A DNA stretch of 41,751 bases from an uncultured Alphaproteobacteria bacterium (GCA_949297665.1 CASFTO010000089.1:1-41751), one strand, 5' to 3'. Positions 1 to 9,890 are shown, counted from the first letter of the stretch. Notes: generated from the letters alone by a model not told the origin. Made by a program: numbers and translations.

Positions 1-750
1 AATTACGATATAGAAAAAGCAGAGCGCGGGATTGTTTATATTGATGAAATTGATAAAATCACGCGTAAAACGGACGGCCCATCAATTACCAGAGATGTAT
101 CCGGAGAAGGTGTTCAACAAGCCTTATTAAAGATTATTGAAGGCACGGTTGCAAATATTCCGCCTCAAGGTGGAAGAAAGCACCCGCAACAAGAATTTTT
201 ACATGTGGATACGACAAATATTCTGTTTATATGCGGTGGTGCGTTTGCAGGTCTTGAAAAGATTATCGGTCGCCGCGGACAAGAAACATCGATAGGTTTC
301 GGGGCGCAAATTAAAGATGCCGAAGAAAAAACCTTAGGAGAAATCTATAAACAAGTCCAACCGGAAGATTTATTGAAATATGGTTTAATACCGGAATTCA
401 TTGGCCGTTTACCGGTAATAGCGACTTTGGATGATTTAAATGAAGAAGCCTTGATAAAAGTTTTAACAGAACCGAAGAATGCGTTAATCAAGCAATATAA
501 GACATTATTTGACATGGAAGATGTAAAGTTGACCATAACGGATGATGCGTTGGTTGCGATAGCTAAAAAAGCAATAGAACGCAAGACCGGAGCGAGAGGT
601 TTACGCGCCATAATGGAAGAAAATCTGTTAGATATAATGTACAATATTCCGGACAAGAAAGATGTAACGGAGATTGTCATTGATACGGATGTTATCAATA
701 ATGGAGCAGAACCCAATTACATCCGAAAGAAACACAAAAAAAGCGCATAA
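1..750 (+). CDS. clpX: ATP-dependent Clp protease ATP-binding subunit ClpX (5' end missing)
   Basis: This is the C-terminal part of ClpX, the AAA+ unfoldase that recognises substrates and feeds them into the ClpP peptidase in the cytoplasm. The frame is open from base 1, so the zinc-binding domain and Walker A lie outside the window. Visible in order are Walker B ([10 protein letters not shown]), the substrate-contacting RKH loop ([10 protein letters not shown]), sensor 1 ([16 protein letters not shown]), the IGF loop that docks on ClpP (SIGFGAQIK), the [12 protein letters not shown] segment and the sensor 2 box ([11 protein letters not shown]). The protein ends in a lysine-rich tail. ClpX is usually followed by lon in alphaproteobacteria. 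Here it ends at a terminator and faces the convergent holA. Identification is very secure; only the start is unseen. Confidence 0.97.
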   Translation, partial: NYDIEKAERGIVYIDEIDKITRKTDGPSITRDVSGEGVQQALLKIIEGTVANIPPQGGRKHPQQEFLHVDTTNILFICGGAFAGLEKIIGRRGQETSIGFGAQIKDAEEKTLGEIYKQVQPEDLLKYGLIPEFIGRLPVIATLDDLNEEALIKVLTEPKNALIKQYKTLFDMEDVKLTITDDALVAIAKKAIERKTGARGLRAIMEENLLDIMYNIPDKKDVTEIVIDTDVINNGAEPNYIRKKHKKSA

Positions 751-765
751 GTAGAAAAACTGATA

Positions 766-792
766 AAAAATCCTCAGAGAATGGGGATTTTT
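766..792. terminator. Bidirectional intrinsic terminator between clpX and holA
   Basis: An inverted repeat AAAAATCCTC / GGGGATTTTT (one G-U pair) surrounds a 7-base loop. It has a T-run on the plus strand and a matching A-run that reads as T on the minus strand. It sits 16 bases after the clpX stop and 30 bases after the holA stop, so it can end both convergent transcripts. Confidence 0.8.
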
Positions 793-822
793 TTTATAAC
801 CAATATATGACAGCATAAATAA

Positions 823-1848
823 CTATCTAAATCTCTTAACACCGTTTGCGATTCGCATGATGGTGAAACTTGCATTTTGTTCTGCAGGAAAATCAGTCGT
901 TTTGCACTCACGCTCTGTTTGATAAAGAAGGGATAGCGCGTTCATAATGCGACTTCGGTTCCAAACTTTCAGCTGCGAAATAAATGCATTTTTTCTAAAA
1001 AACATCAGCGGTGGCCGTAAAGCAAAAACAACCTTATCGGCAGTTTCGCCTTTTTCCATTTTAACGGCACAATCCAAAAGTTTCATAAAATGATAGCTAA
1101 TTGAGCGAACGAGAGCAACAGGCTGCTCTCCTTCAAAAATTAATCTGTTGTAGGATGCAATAGCTTTTTCGGTCTGTCCGAGAGCAACAAAATAACATAA
1201 ATCTTCTTGAGAAGATGCGGAAGTGTCACTAATAACTGTTAAAATATCTTTGAGTTCAATATTTTTTTTGCTTCCCATATAGGTAATTAACTTATCAAGC
1301 TCATTGGCGCTGATTTTTCGGTCATTTGATAGGCGTGAGCACAAAAGTTGAAAAGAGCTATTATCAATAGAAAATCCGTTCTTGCTGATAAATTTAGAAG
1401 CAAAAGCCGTAATATCTTCATCTCTATCATCATAACAACCGATTCCATAAAAGCAATCATCGTCTTTAGCCAGAAGCGCCAAAGAATCTTTTGTTTTAAG
1501 AGCCGTAGATGTAGCAATAAGTAATGTATCAGAAGGGCTTGACGCAAAAAGTTCTTTAAGAGTTTTAGTTAGTAAATTTGTTGCATCTTTGACGACAACA
1601 ACTCTGCGCCCCCCCATAAGCGACTGTGCATTAAATTCAGCATATAAAGCACCGACATCAGCGGTAATGTCAGACATATCTAAATAACTGACATGAAAAG
1701 CATCATAAACATCCGGAGATATGGCTTTAATAAACTGTTGCATCAAGGTAGCAATCATGCCTTCATTAGAGCCATAAATAACCACCCCGCGAATATTATG
1801 CGGAAGAGATTTAACAAGACCGTCAACCTGTTCCGGTTTAATATTCAT
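823..1848 (-). CDS. holA: DNA polymerase III delta subunit
   Basis: HolA is the clamp-loader subunit that opens the beta sliding clamp during chromosome replication. The 341-residue length is normal. Family features seen are the N-terminal GVVIYGSNEGMI segment (degenerate P-loop region), the strand and loop QSLMGGRRVVVVKDAT, and a C-terminal helical collar domain. The ATG has a GAGG ribosome site eight bases upstream. It is the last gene of the leuS-lptE-holA operon and overlaps lptE by 11 bases, implying coupled translation. This order is common in alphaproteobacteria. Confidence 0.93.
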   Translation of the reverse strand: MNIKPEQVDGLVKSLPHNIRGVVIYGSNEGMIATLMQQFIKAISPDVYDAFHVSYLDMSDITADVGALYAEFNAQSLMGGRRVVVVKDATNLLTKTLKELFASSPSDTLLIATSTALKTKDSLALLAKDDDCFYGIGCYDDRDEDITAFASKFISKNGFSIDNSSFQLLCSRLSNDRKISANELDKLITYMGSKKNIELKDILTVISDTSASSQEDLCYFVALGQTEKAIASYNRLIFEGEQPVALVRSISYHFMKLLDCAVKMEKGETADKVVFALRPPLMFFRKNAFISQLKVWNRSRIMNALSLLYQTERECKTTDFPAEQNASFTIMRIANGVKRFR

Positions 1849-2401
1849 TCGGATTACCTCGATTAGTCAGGGTAGAGTGGAAATAAGCACCTAAACGTAA
1901 GGATATATCATTGGCAATAATTTTAGCCGCATTTTTTTCGACTTTCTTCTGAGCAAAAGTGGTAGAATACGGGTCGCGCAAAATATCATAACCGGTATAA
2001 GCAACACTGTTGCCATTGATTAACGTTTTATGCTCAGCATTTTTAAGCACATAAGAAACTTTATAAATCACTTTTTTTCGAGTAGCTGTAATATCATTAC
2101 GAAGAGCTTGATCAATTTCTTGTTTACTGATTTTGGTCACACTCAAAATATATTTAGCATTTTTAGGTTCACCTCTTGGTGTGAGCTTATCTAACAAATC
2201 ATTACGAATAAGTTGTCCGATTCTGTCTTGTATGAGTTCGACTTTAACACTCGCCATTTCATCTTTGACACTGGTATCAAATTTCCCGTCATAATACCAC
2301 TGACTAGAGGAAGTTCTTTCCACATACAAGGGCTCAAATCCGCAAGCAGCAGTAAACAAAAGAGCCGTTAATGCTAAAATATTTTTATATTTACAATACA
2401 A
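1838..2401 (-). CDS. lptE: LPS-assembly lipoprotein LptE
   Basis: LptE is the outer-membrane lipoprotein that plugs the LptD barrel and helps insert lipopolysaccharide into the outer leaflet. The 187-residue product has a short signal peptide ending in a lipobox (FTAACG, Cys20), followed by the typical GFEPLY start of the mature protein. Later come a basic segment and YxxGYDILRDPYSTTFAQKK, typical of alphaproteobacterial LptE. The start is unusual. A stop lies in frame two codons upstream, so the only workable start before the signal peptide is a TTG that overlaps the leuS 3' end by 11 bases. Expression is therefore probably coupled to leuS termination. It lies between leuS and holA, the conserved alphaproteobacterial order. 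Confidence 0.87.
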   Translation of the reverse strand: MYCKYKNILALTALLFTAACGFEPLYVERTSSSQWYYDGKFDTSVKDEMASVKVELIQDRIGQLIRNDLLDKLTPRGEPKNAKYILSVTKISKQEIDQALRNDITATRKKVIYKVSYVLKNAEHKTLINGNSVAYTGYDILRDPYSTTFAQKKVEKNAAKIIANDISLRLGAYFHSTLTNRGNPNEY

Positions 2402-4868
2402 TGTTCACAATCCTATTAGGTACAACAATGATTTTTCTGGGCGCTGCATCGGCCAATTGCTTTGCAACATTATCCAAAGATTTAGCTGTTGCAATAACTT
2501 TTTCCTGATCACAATCTCTTTCAACTTCAATTGTTCCGCGCATTTTACCATTAATTTGAACCGCTATGGTAACGGTATTTTCTTTAGCCAATTCTGGATT
2601 ACCCTTAGGCCAATTTTCCGTAACGATAAGAGTTTCATGTCCCAAACGCGCCCACATTTCTTCGGCAATATGCGGAGAGAAAGGAGAAACAAGTTTCAAT
2701 AAGGTTTCATACATTTCGCCAGGGATTTCGGGTAAAGAAGCCATATAATTAACATAGGTCATTAAAGAAGAAACAGCGGTATTAAATTTCATCTGATCAA
2801 TACGTTCAGTAACTTCAATAATGCATTTATGCATAACTTGTAAATCTTTTGCGGAAGGAGAAACCTTAGTAACTTTTGCAAACAAAGCAAAAATTTTATT
2901 AACAAAACGATAAACGCCGTTCAAACTTTCATCAGACCACATAGCAACCTGATCAAATGGCCCGATAAACATTTCGTACATTCTAAAAGCATCGGCGCCA
3001 TAAGCATCAATAACCTCGTCAGGGTTTACCACGTTTCCGCGAGATTTGGACATTTTTTCGCCGTCTTCAGCCAGAATCATACCATGAGAAGTCCGTTTAT
3101 TATAAGGCTCACTAGTTGGAACATAGCCACAATCATACAAGAATTTGTGCCAGAAACGAGAATACAACAGGTGTAAAGTTGTGTGTTCCATACCACCGTT
3201 ATACCAATCGACATTCATCCAATAATTCAGAGCCTCTTTGGATGCGAATTCTTTGTCGTTGTGCGGGTCGCAATATCTTAAGAAATACCAAGAAGAACCA
3301 GCCCAGTTCGGCATAACATCTGTTTCTCGTTTAGCCGGAGCCCCGCATTTCGGGCAAGTTGTATTAACCCAATCGGTAGCTTTTGCCAAAGGTGAATCAC
3401 CATTATCATTAGGCTGAAAATCAGAAATATCCGGCAAAGTCAAAGGAAGTTCACTTTCAGGAATTGGCTGCCAACCGCAATGTTCGCAATAAACCATAGG
3501 AATTGGCTCGCCCCAATAACGTTGGCGAGAAAATACCCAGTCACGCAATTTGAAGTTTACTTTTGCATCACCGAAACCATGCTCTTTGGCATAATCAATA
3601 GCAGCTTTAATCCCATCTTCCTTACCCATTCCATTTAAGAAATCAGAATTAATATGAGCGCCATCTTCTTCAAAAGCTTTTTCAGAAATATCTCCGCCCT
3701 CTAAAACTTGAACAATAGGAAGATTAAATTTCTTTGCAAAATCATAGTCACGTTGGTCGTGTGCCGGAACCGCCATAATAGCTCCGGTACCATAACCGGT
3801 TAAAACGTAGTCAGATATAAAGATAGGAATAAGCTGACCGTTAAATGGATTCTTAGCTTTAATACCAATTAATTCAACACCTGTTTTTGAGTCATCAGCA
3901 GTACGTTGCAAATCAGACTTTTTAGAAGTTTCGGCAACATATGCCACAATTTCATTCCAGTTATCAAATTTTTCGGCCAATTCTTTAATATATTGATGTT
4001 CCGGAGCCATAACCATATAAGTAACACCAAAAGCGGTATCCGGACGAGTTGTAAATACTTTCAGCTTACGTCCCAAAGAATTTCCGTCATTATCTGTAAT
4101 ATCAAAATCAAGTTCAGCCCCGTAAGAACGACCAATCCAGTTAATTTGTTGAGATTTAACTCTGTCAATAAAATCAAGTTTATCTAAATCATCAATCAAT
4201 CTGTCGGCATATTTGGTAATAGCCAACATCCATTGCTCTTTATCGCGTCGAACAACTTCAGCGCCACAACGTTCACAATGTCCATTAACAACTTCCTCAT
4301 TAGCTAAACCAACTTTACAAGAAGGGCACCAGTTAATGGCAATTTTAGATTTGTAAGCCAACCCTTTTTCATAAAACTTTAAGAACATCCATTGTGTCCA
4401 TTTATAATATTCCGGATCACAAGTGTTAAAGCACCTATCCCAGTCAAAAGACAAGCCGATAGATTTAAGTTGTCTGGTAAAGTTAGCAATATTTGCTTTG
4501 GTAGATATTGCCGGATGAATACCTGTTTTGACCGCATAGTTTTCAGCAGGCAAACCAAAAGCATCAAACCCCATCGGGTACAAAACATTAAATCCTTCCA
4601 TACGCTTTTTACGAGCAATAACATCAAGAGCGGTATAAGAACGAGGGTGCCCTACATGCAGCCCAGCTCCAGATGGATAAGGAAATTCAACTAAAGCATA
4701 AAATTTAGGCTTTTCGTGATTAATTTCGACTTTATAGGCTTTTTCATCTTCCCAAATTTTCTGCCATTTACTTTCAATAGATTTGAAATTGTATCTTTCT
4801 TCTAATTCCCAATCTTTTTTCCACTCTTCAAAAGAAGATTTACCATTATATCTGGCATTTTCGACCAT
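2391..4868 (-). CDS. leuS: Leucyl-tRNA synthetase
   Basis: Class I aminoacyl-tRNA synthetase charging tRNA-Leu. The 825-residue protein has the HIGH-type site in PYPSGAGLHVGHPRSY and zinc-type cysteine pairs (NWCPSCKVGLA, CERCGAE). An editing (CP1) domain contains FTTRPDTAFGVTYMVMAPEH and GYGTGAIMAVPAHDQRD. The WAGSSWYFLRY segment and the KMSKS loop (GEKMSKSRGNVV) follow, then an anticodon-binding domain. The N-terminus is about 20 residues longer than usual before the family's RYNFKSIESKWQ start, but the ATG at 4868 has a good AAGGAT ribosome site, so I kept it. First gene of leuS-lptE-holA. Confidence 0.97.
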   Translation of the reverse strand: MVENARYNGKSSFEEWKKDWELEERYNFKSIESKWQKIWEDEKAYKVEINHEKPKFYALVEFPYPSGAGLHVGHPRSYTALDVIARKKRMEGFNVLYPMGFDAFGLPAENYAVKTGIHPAISTKANIANFTRQLKSIGLSFDWDRCFNTCDPEYYKWTQWMFLKFYEKGLAYKSKIAINWCPSCKVGLANEEVVNGHCERCGAEVVRRDKEQWMLAITKYADRLIDDLDKLDFIDRVKSQQINWIGRSYGAELDFDITDNDGNSLGRKLKVFTTRPDTAFGVTYMVMAPEHQYIKELAEKFDNWNEIVAYVAETSKKSDLQRTADDSKTGVELIGIKAKNPFNGQLIPIFISDYVLTGYGTGAIMAVPAHDQRDYDFAKKFNLPIVQVLEGGDISEKAFEEDGAHINSDFLNGMGKEDGIKAAIDYAKEHGFGDAKVNFKLRDWVFSRQRYWGEPIPMVYCEHCGWQPIPESELPLTLPDISDFQPNDNGDSPLAKATDWVNTTCPKCGAPAKRETDVMPNWAGSSWYFLRYCDPHNDKEFASKEALNYWMNVDWYNGGMEHTTLHLLYSRFWHKFLYDCGYVPTSEPYNKRTSHGMILAEDGEKMSKSRGNVVNPDEVIDAYGADAFRMYEMFIGPFDQVAMWSDESLNGVYRFVNKIFALFAKVTKVSPSAKDLQVMHKCIIEVTERIDQMKFNTAVSSLMTYVNYMASLPEIPGEMYETLLKLVSPFSPHIAEEMWARLGHETLIVTENWPKGNPELAKENTVTIAVQINGKMRGTIEVERDCDQEKVIATAKSLDNVAKQLADAAPRKIIVVPNRIVNIVL

Positions 4869-4985
4869 AACTAAAATCCTTATCTTAAAGTTTTACCTCA
4901 ATAAATTAAGCACAATTTAGCATAATGAAAAAAAAATACAACGCTATTTTAAAAATTTTTAAACCAAACCTGAATGAATAAAGGA

Positions 4986-5660
4986 TTACCTATTAAGTAA
5001 TTTCTGGTAAGCGACTTTTTCATTAGCAACAACCTGATCGTTAAAACGTTGCAAGAACCAATCAATATCATCACCGCTTTCTTTGATCATTTCATAAAAA
5101 CGTTTTCTGTATTCGATGACCAGACTAACGCCGGATATTTCGACATCAACCGCTTGAATACGATTTTGTGTTCCGCGAATAAGTTTAAATTTAACCGGAA
5201 TAATCTGAGGTTCAACTTTAATGCCTTGCATATTTTCAAAAACTTTACTCGGGTCAACAGAGCAATTAACGGTAGCAAAACTCTTGTGTTCGATGATATT
5301 ATCAATAGAAAAATCGACCGAAGAGGCATCAAAATTCAAGTTAAACTGTTTATAGAGGGTAAGGGCATATCTCTGAAAAAGATTAGTATACTGAACCAAC
5401 TGTTCAGGAGTCATTTGCTTTGCATATTTCCCGATAACAAATTTCGAGATATAATCTAGATTAACATCTTCATTAAGCATCATATCAAGTTTAGCGTACT
5501 TTGCGGCAAGATTAGATTCGGCAAGAGCTTGTATCAATTCCTGCCCCTTGGTATTTGCCCACTGGCGAGCCTCTTGGCTGCTTACGGCAACAGAAGAGGC
5601 TTGAGCAGTTGAAACCGAAAGCCATAAAGCCAATAAAACAAATTTAAAGATGCGCATCAT
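4986..5660 (-). CDS. MlaC/Ttg2D-family periplasmic phospholipid-binding protein (orphan)
   Basis: A 224-residue exported protein with an N-terminal signal peptide (hydrophobic core FVLLALWLSVS, likely cleavage after TAQA). It matches the MlaC/Ttg2D family: FVIGKYAKQMTPEQ early, then the late segment VDVEISGVSLVIEYRKRF and a closing amphipathic helix. MlaC shuttles phospholipids through the periplasm between an outer-membrane MlaA complex and an inner-membrane MlaFEDB transporter. No mlaA, mlaD, mlaE or mlaF is adjacent; neighbours are leuS and a glycosyltransferase. The ATG has a GAGGA site. In some alphaproteobacteria MlaC-like proteins sit in hopanoid (HpnM) loci, which the sequence alone does not exclude. 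Confidence 0.82.
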   Translation of the reverse strand: MMRIFKFVLLALWLSVSTAQASSVAVSSQEARQWANTKGQELIQALAESNLAAKYAKLDMMLNEDVNLDYISKFVIGKYAKQMTPEQLVQYTNLFQRYALTLYKQFNLNFDASSVDFSIDNIIEHKSFATVNCSVDPSKVFENMQGIKVEPQIIPVKFKLIRGTQNRIQAVDVEISGVSLVIEYRKRFYEMIKESGDDIDWFLQRFNDQVVANEKVAYQKLLNR

Positions 5661-5718
5661 TAATTTTCCTCAATTACCTACAGAATATTTTACCAATGAA
5701 GATTTAAAATTTACTAAA

Positions 5719-7227
5719 TTATTTAAGAACGGCTAAATTTTCAAAAGGTGTTTTCTTGTATAATTCCCAAACCAATTCCGGAATAAAAACTTGTGAATAT
5801 CGACTTTCCCCATAAGAACGATAAGCGCGCAAATCCGGATAGTTTTGTACATAAATAAATTTCGGGCGATACTTGATGATGAATTGATTAACGTCGGGCT
5901 TCTGCGAAATGTTATATTCAGCTTCCATAATCGGCAGCAGCATATCTAAGCCGAACCAATAATAGCTGACATCTTTGCGATAGATATTAAAATTTTTATC
6001 ATAACCATTCATCAGATAATCATCGGACGTAGAATTTTTATGAACATAATCGGCTAAAAGGTAATGTTTAAAACTATTATGCTTGATAGAAGTTGCATCA
6101 ACGGTATTAAAAAGCAGTCCTAAATTTAAGAAAACGAGAACAATTAAAATAAGACTGATAATCTTGTGCTTAGGAAAAACATGAGTGATAAACGGAGAAA
6201 AAACTAACGCCGTAAACATCACTAACAAAGTGTAATAGTTGGGGTGTGGCGCAAAATAAAAATTCCGCATTAAAAGTTCTGCTGTAAAAAGCAAAAATGT
6301 AATTTTAAAATAAAGGTTCTGCTTACGAAAAGCGTATACGCCATAAATCAAAACAAGCCCGTAAAAACTAAGAAAGAGGTTACCGAGCCAAAAAGCCCCT
6401 CTGTCAAAATAAGCAAGCATTGCCTGATTAAAGTGGAGGTTAAGTTCGAAATATTGTGGAAGAGTATTATTCAAAAGCAAAAAGAAGATAAAACCGAACG
6501 CAAGAAATATAGCCGGAAGAGCTGCTAGAGTTATATGTTTAAAAGAAATCTTTTTACAAAAAAGCAGATACAGCAAAATAACTTCAACGGCAATCAAAAG
6601 CAAAGATATTTTCTGTAAGAACAACGCCGAAAATGTAAAACCTAAAAAAGAAAAAATAAGTAGTTTAAGTTGTTTTTTGCGGAGATAATCAAAAAGATAA
6701 TATAGCCCGATAATAAAGCAGCAGTTCATAAAGTTATCGGGGCGAAATTGGCTGAAATTATAAATGGTAATGATGTTGCCGAAAGTTAAAACAATCGCAA
6801 ACCAAGCACCCATTCGAGAGGTAAAAAATAAAGCTGTTTTGTAAATAAAAAACAAGGTTAAGAGAGAAACACCAAAACTGACACCACGCATAACATAAAA
6901 AATAATTGCGTTGTCATAGAAAAGACTGACAATCGGCGCACTGATATACCAAAGCAGCGGGTTATGGTGTTCAAAAAAATCTCTGTAAGGAACTTGCCCG
7001 ATACTAACGAGCCAAGAAGCGTGCAAATGTTCAAACTCATCAACAATTTGAAAACCGGAAAAAACAAAAGCATAAAGCACAACTAAGAGTGCAACGCATG
7101 AAAAAATCTTAAAAATGCGAACAACCGACTTTTCATCAAAATCAGTAAGTTCGGTATTAATTATTTTTTTGAAAGAAGAGGGGATAGAAATCCCCCCCTC
7201 CAAGAAGATATTATTTTTTTTCTTCAT
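5719..7227 (-). CDS. GT-C type polytopic membrane glycosyltransferase (PMT/ArnT-like)
   Basis: A protein of about 502 residues with roughly ten hydrophobic segments. The first large extracytoplasmic loop carries an acidic [11 protein letters not shown] motif followed by [16 protein letters not shown], the signature arrangement of lipid-linked-sugar GT-C transferases (GT39/ArnT/PMT relatives). The C-terminal part is a soluble region ending in [11 protein letters not shown]. It probably transfers a sugar from a polyprenyl-phosphate donor onto a lipid or glycan at the periplasmic face; the substrate cannot be read. I place the start at the ATG of MKKKNN, giving a 17-base overlap with the upstream flavoprotein gene. 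A longer GTG-start form would overlap by 71 bases. The ribosome site is weak, consistent with coupling to the flavoprotein gene. Confidence 0.8.
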   Translation of the reverse strand: MKKKNNIFLEGGISIPSSFKKIINTELTDFDEKSVVRIFKIFSCVALLVVLYAFVFSGFQIVDEFEHLHASWLVSIGQVPYRDFFEHHNPLLWYISAPIVSLFYDNAIIFYVMRGVSFGVSLLTLFFIYKTALFFTSRMGAWFAIVLTFGNIITIYNFSQFRPDNFMNCCFIIGLYYLFDYLRKKQLKLLIFSFLGFTFSALFLQKISLLLIAVEVILLYLLFCKKISFKHITLAALPAIFLAFGFIFFLLLNNTLPQYFELNLHFNQAMLAYFDRGAFWLGNLFLSFYGLVLIYGVYAFRKQNLYFKITFLLFTAELLMRNFYFAPHPNYYTLLVMFTALVFSPFITHVFPKHKIISLILIVLVFLNLGLLFNTVDATSIKHNSFKHYLLADYVHKNSTSDDYLMNGYDKNFNIYRKDVSYYWFGLDMLLPIMEAEYNISQKPDVNQFIIKYRPKFIYVQNYPDLRAYRSYGESRYSQVFIPELVWELYKKTPFENLAVLK

Positions 7228-8770
7228 GATAATCCGCTTCAGTATTGATAGACCAAATTTCTTCACGAGAGTCGCACTCACCTAAAATAAAATCAACGGT
7301 TTTCATAGCCGCCAGAGTGGAGTGGTCCATGTTGTTATAACGGTGCATACCGTTACGCCCGACTAAGAAAAGGTTATCAATACCATTAACAAAAGTTTTG
7401 ATTTCATCAAAACGGTCATAAGAACCGAAATAAGCCGGATAAGCCTTTTTGACACGATGAGTATAAGCATCTAAGACATCATCTTTATCAAAGATACCGA
7501 TTCGAGATGCCTCTTCAATAGCAAACTGAATAAATGTTTCATCATCATCGGTCCAAATTTTATCTTTTTCATTACAAAAATACTCAAGTCCGATCCAAAC
7601 CGTATCTTTAAAATCTTTCACCATATAAGGGCTCCAGTTATTAAAGATTTGCAAGCGTCCGAGTTTAACATCACGTTCTTGAATATAAATCCAAGTATCG
7701 GGAACAATATTGCCGACGGTTTTGAAGTGTGTCGTATTTTTGAGTTTTAATTTTTTCAAAAGAATACCGACAGTTCTAAAATCGCGATACATCAGACCTT
7801 CTGCAACTTTTTTAACTTTAGTCGGAATATCTGTCATCGATTCGATTAAATCTTTCACTGGCATTGTCGAGATAAAAATATCTCCTTCAAAGACTTTAAG
7901 TTTGCCACGTTCATCAATCGCCTCAACCGCTGTAATTTGGTTACCTTTCTTGACGATACGAATAACTTTATGACGGCGTAAAATTTTACCGCCTTTTTCT
8001 TCAACTAAATTGGCTACCGATTGCCACAAATGTCCCGGACCAAATTTAGGATAAAAGAAACTGTCGATAAAGCTGGTTTCAACTGCTCCGCCTTTTTTAC
8101 CGAATAAATCCTTAAACATTTGTTTTAAAACTTTAAGGATGGATATGCCTTTGATTCTTTGCGCTCCCCATTCTGCGGAAATTTTAGAGCAATCAATACC
8201 CCATAGTTTTTCGGTGTAGTCTTTAAAGAAAGTAAGGTAGAGTTCTCGTCCGAAACGATTTATCATAAAATCTTCCAAAGATTTTTCATCTTTAATCGGG
8301 AAAATAAGAACTTTAAGATATGAGCATCCGATTTTAAACATGCGCCACAAACCAAGCCCTTTGATAGTATCGAAGTTTAGGCTGACCGGATAGCTGAAAA
8401 ACGTTTTCAAATAAAAAATACGCGAAAGTCTATGTCTTTTGAGCATAACCCTATCTGTCTTTTCGGGATCGGGAGCATCGGGAAGAGAAGAAAGTTCCAC
8501 TTCACGATCCAACATAATATCATCAACAGAAGGTTTTCCTTGCTGAGGTAAAATGCTGAGCCACCAATTCATTACTCTGTCAGATTTAGAAAAAAAGCGA
8601 TGTCCGCCCATATCGATTTTGTTATTTTTATAATCCAAAGTTGCGCTTATTCCGCCAACAAAATCATTTTCTTCCAGAATAATCGGCTCAATATCTGAGC
8701 GAGTTAGCATTTCGTATGCGGTAGTCAAACCGGCCGGACCAGCCCCGATGATGATAGCTTTTCTTTTCAT
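7211..8770 (-). CDS. FAD-dependent oxidoreductase, UDP-galactopyranose-mutase/amine-oxidase-like
   Basis: A 519-residue flavoprotein with an N-terminal Rossmann dinucleotide site ([17 protein letters not shown]), an acidic strand end (IILEEND) and the [14 protein letters not shown] / [14 protein letters not shown] segment typical of UDP-galactopyranose-mutase-like and protoporphyrinogen-oxidase-like enzymes. The C-terminal FAD-binding segment ([22 protein letters not shown]) closes the fold. It starts at an ATG behind a strong AAGGAGAG site and a recognisable promoter. It overlaps the glycosyltransferase downstream, so the pair probably makes or modifies one sugar or lipid-linked glycan. True UGM activity is not established. 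It is longer than classic Glf (about 370-390 residues), so I give no symbol. Confidence 0.82.
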   Translation of the reverse strand: MKRKAIIIGAGPAGLTTAYEMLTRSDIEPIILEENDFVGGISATLDYKNNKIDMGGHRFFSKSDRVMNWWLSILPQQGKPSVDDIMLDREVELSSLPDAPDPEKTDRVMLKRHRLSRIFYLKTFFSYPVSLNFDTIKGLGLWRMFKIGCSYLKVLIFPIKDEKSLEDFMINRFGRELYLTFFKDYTEKLWGIDCSKISAEWGAQRIKGISILKVLKQMFKDLFGKKGGAVETSFIDSFFYPKFGPGHLWQSVANLVEEKGGKILRRHKVIRIVKKGNQITAVEAIDERGKLKVFEGDIFISTMPVKDLIESMTDIPTKVKKVAEGLMYRDFRTVGILLKKLKLKNTTHFKTVGNIVPDTWIYIQERDVKLGRLQIFNNWSPYMVKDFKDTVWIGLEYFCNEKDKIWTDDDETFIQFAIEEASRIGIFDKDDVLDAYTHRVKKAYPAYFGSYDRFDEIKTFVNGIDNLFLVGRNGMHRYNNMDHSTLAAMKTVDFILGECDSREEIWSINTEADYHEEKK

Positions 8771-8798
8771 ATCTCTCTCCTTTTTGCGATATATAAAC

Positions 8799-8827
8799 TA
8801 TATACGGCAAAACTAAATATTTTACAA
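8799..8827 (-). promoter_or_regulatory. Sigma-70-type promoter of the flavoprotein-glycosyltransferase pair
   Basis: On the minus strand TTGTAA and TATATA are separated by 17 bases. The -10 lies about 28 bases before the ATG at 8770. Confidence 0.55.
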
Positions 8828-8893
8828 TGGTGTCAGTATAAGGTGTTAATATTAAGAAAATTTAAAAAAGCCCCAAAGAAACATCAATAAAGT

Positions 8894-8925
8894 CAAAAAA
8901 AGAGGGCTCTAAACAGAACCCTCTC
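8894..8925 (-). terminator. Intrinsic terminator of the outer-membrane protein gene
   Basis: Read on the minus strand, AGAGGG...CCCTCT arms (with an inner TCT/AGA and one mismatch) enclose a short loop and are followed by seven T's. It lies 20 bases after the stop of the beta-barrel gene. Confidence 0.85.
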
Positions 8926-8944
8926 GAATATAAAAGTTATATCC

Positions 8945-9724
8945 TTAGAATAAAACTTTCAAATGAGCACCAGCTGTATAGGCGTAATCAAGATTCTTGT
9001 CATAAGAACCATCAATACGGTAGCTACCATAAATACCAACAGCTATATTTTCTTTTACATAGTAGTCAGCAGCAACCTCTGCCCACAAATCATTATAGCT
9101 TCCTTCATAAAGATTATTGCCGCCATCAGTACTGAAGTTATAGCGTAAACCTAAATCAAGAGCATATTTGCCGAAATATTTATGAGCACCAATTTTAACA
9201 GATTGGTCTAAATCTCTGTCACCATCATCAATATTGCCGGAGATGATGTAAGAAGCATAAGGCGTCAAACCATTGCCCATATCATAACCGAGCTTGATTT
9301 CGCCATCCAATCTCTTGTACCAGTGATTTGGAGCTTCACTACCATACCAAGATTGAGGTTCATAAGTCATATAATTTGCGGCAACTTGGAACAAAACTTT
9401 ATCGCAGTTAGTGTTATATTTTGCGCCGATACGATATGCAAAGTTGTGGTCGTTATTATATTCGCCTTGAGTATCAAACATGTTAGCGATTGTACCGTTA
9501 ATGCTGAACTTGTCTGTAATACCATATTCTAATGTTTCAGCTGCATAATATCCTTCTGCAACACCTTGATCGTGTTTTCCTTTAGCACGATAATAACCAA
9601 CATTGGTATCAGAAACAATCTGACCTTTATTCGGTGTAAAGAAAGGGTTTGTAATATCTGCAGCCATAGCTTGGGAACTAAAGAGTACCGCAGCTGTTGC
9701 TAATAACATAGTTCTGTAGTTCAT
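8945..9724 (-). CDS. Outer-membrane beta-barrel protein
   Basis: A 259-residue exported protein. The signal peptide (MNYRTMLLATAAVLFSSQAMA, likely cut after AMA) precedes a mature part with alternating aromatic/polar strands typical of a beta-barrel (DNVGYYRAKG-like, AYRIGAKY, DGEIKLGYDM, ALDLGLRYNF, WAEVAADYYV). It ends in an aromatic C-terminal residue (HLKVLF), the usual BAM recognition signal. No specific family is recognised; the length fits a porin-like or surface barrel of about 10-12 strands. It is transcribed alone, with its own terminator and a strong AAAGGAG ribosome site. A long upstream leader carries a perfect palindrome, which suggests regulated expression. Confidence 0.8.
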   Translation of the reverse strand: MNYRTMLLATAAVLFSSQAMAADITNPFFTPNKGQIVSDTNVGYYRAKGKHDQGVAEGYYAAETLEYGITDKFSINGTIANMFDTQGEYNNDHNFAYRIGAKYNTNCDKVLFQVAANYMTYEPQSWYGSEAPNHWYKRLDGEIKLGYDMGNGLTPYASYIISGNIDDGDRDLDQSVKIGAHKYFGKYALDLGLRYNFSTDGGNNLYEGSYNDLWAEVAADYYVKENIAVGIYGSYRIDGSYDKNLDYAYTAGAHLKVLF

Positions 9725-9753
9725 GATAAACTCCTTTATCTAGTTTCGGAATA

Positions 9754-9770
9754 TAACACTAAGTGTTATG
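9754..9770. promoter_or_regulatory. Perfect 8-bp palindrome upstream of the outer-membrane protein gene
   Basis: ATAACACT-A-AGTGTTAT is a perfect inverted repeat with a 1-base centre, 29 bases upstream of the ATG at 9724. It could be a dimeric-regulator operator. As RNA it could form a 6-bp hairpin just upstream of the ribosome site. Confidence 0.5.
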
Positions 9771-9822
9771 CCTAAAGTCTATAGAGAAATTAGTAAAAAA
9801 CAAGTAAAATAATATACCTTTC

Positions 9823-9851
9823 GTATAAAATAATGTTTCGGAGTATTTCAA
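9823..9851 (-). promoter_or_regulatory. Possible promoter of the outer-membrane protein gene
   Basis: TTGAAA and TATACG are 17 bases apart on the minus strand. The -10 is weak. If real, the gene has a 5' leader of roughly 90 bases that contains the palindrome at 9754-9770. Confidence 0.35.
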
Positions 9852-9890
9852 AAGATATATAACTGAACACCAAGGAATTGCCTAGATAAT

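Noticed and set aside
4379..4694. Overlapping ORFs on both strands within leuS
   Set aside because: They are out-of-frame shadows of leuS with no family similarity.
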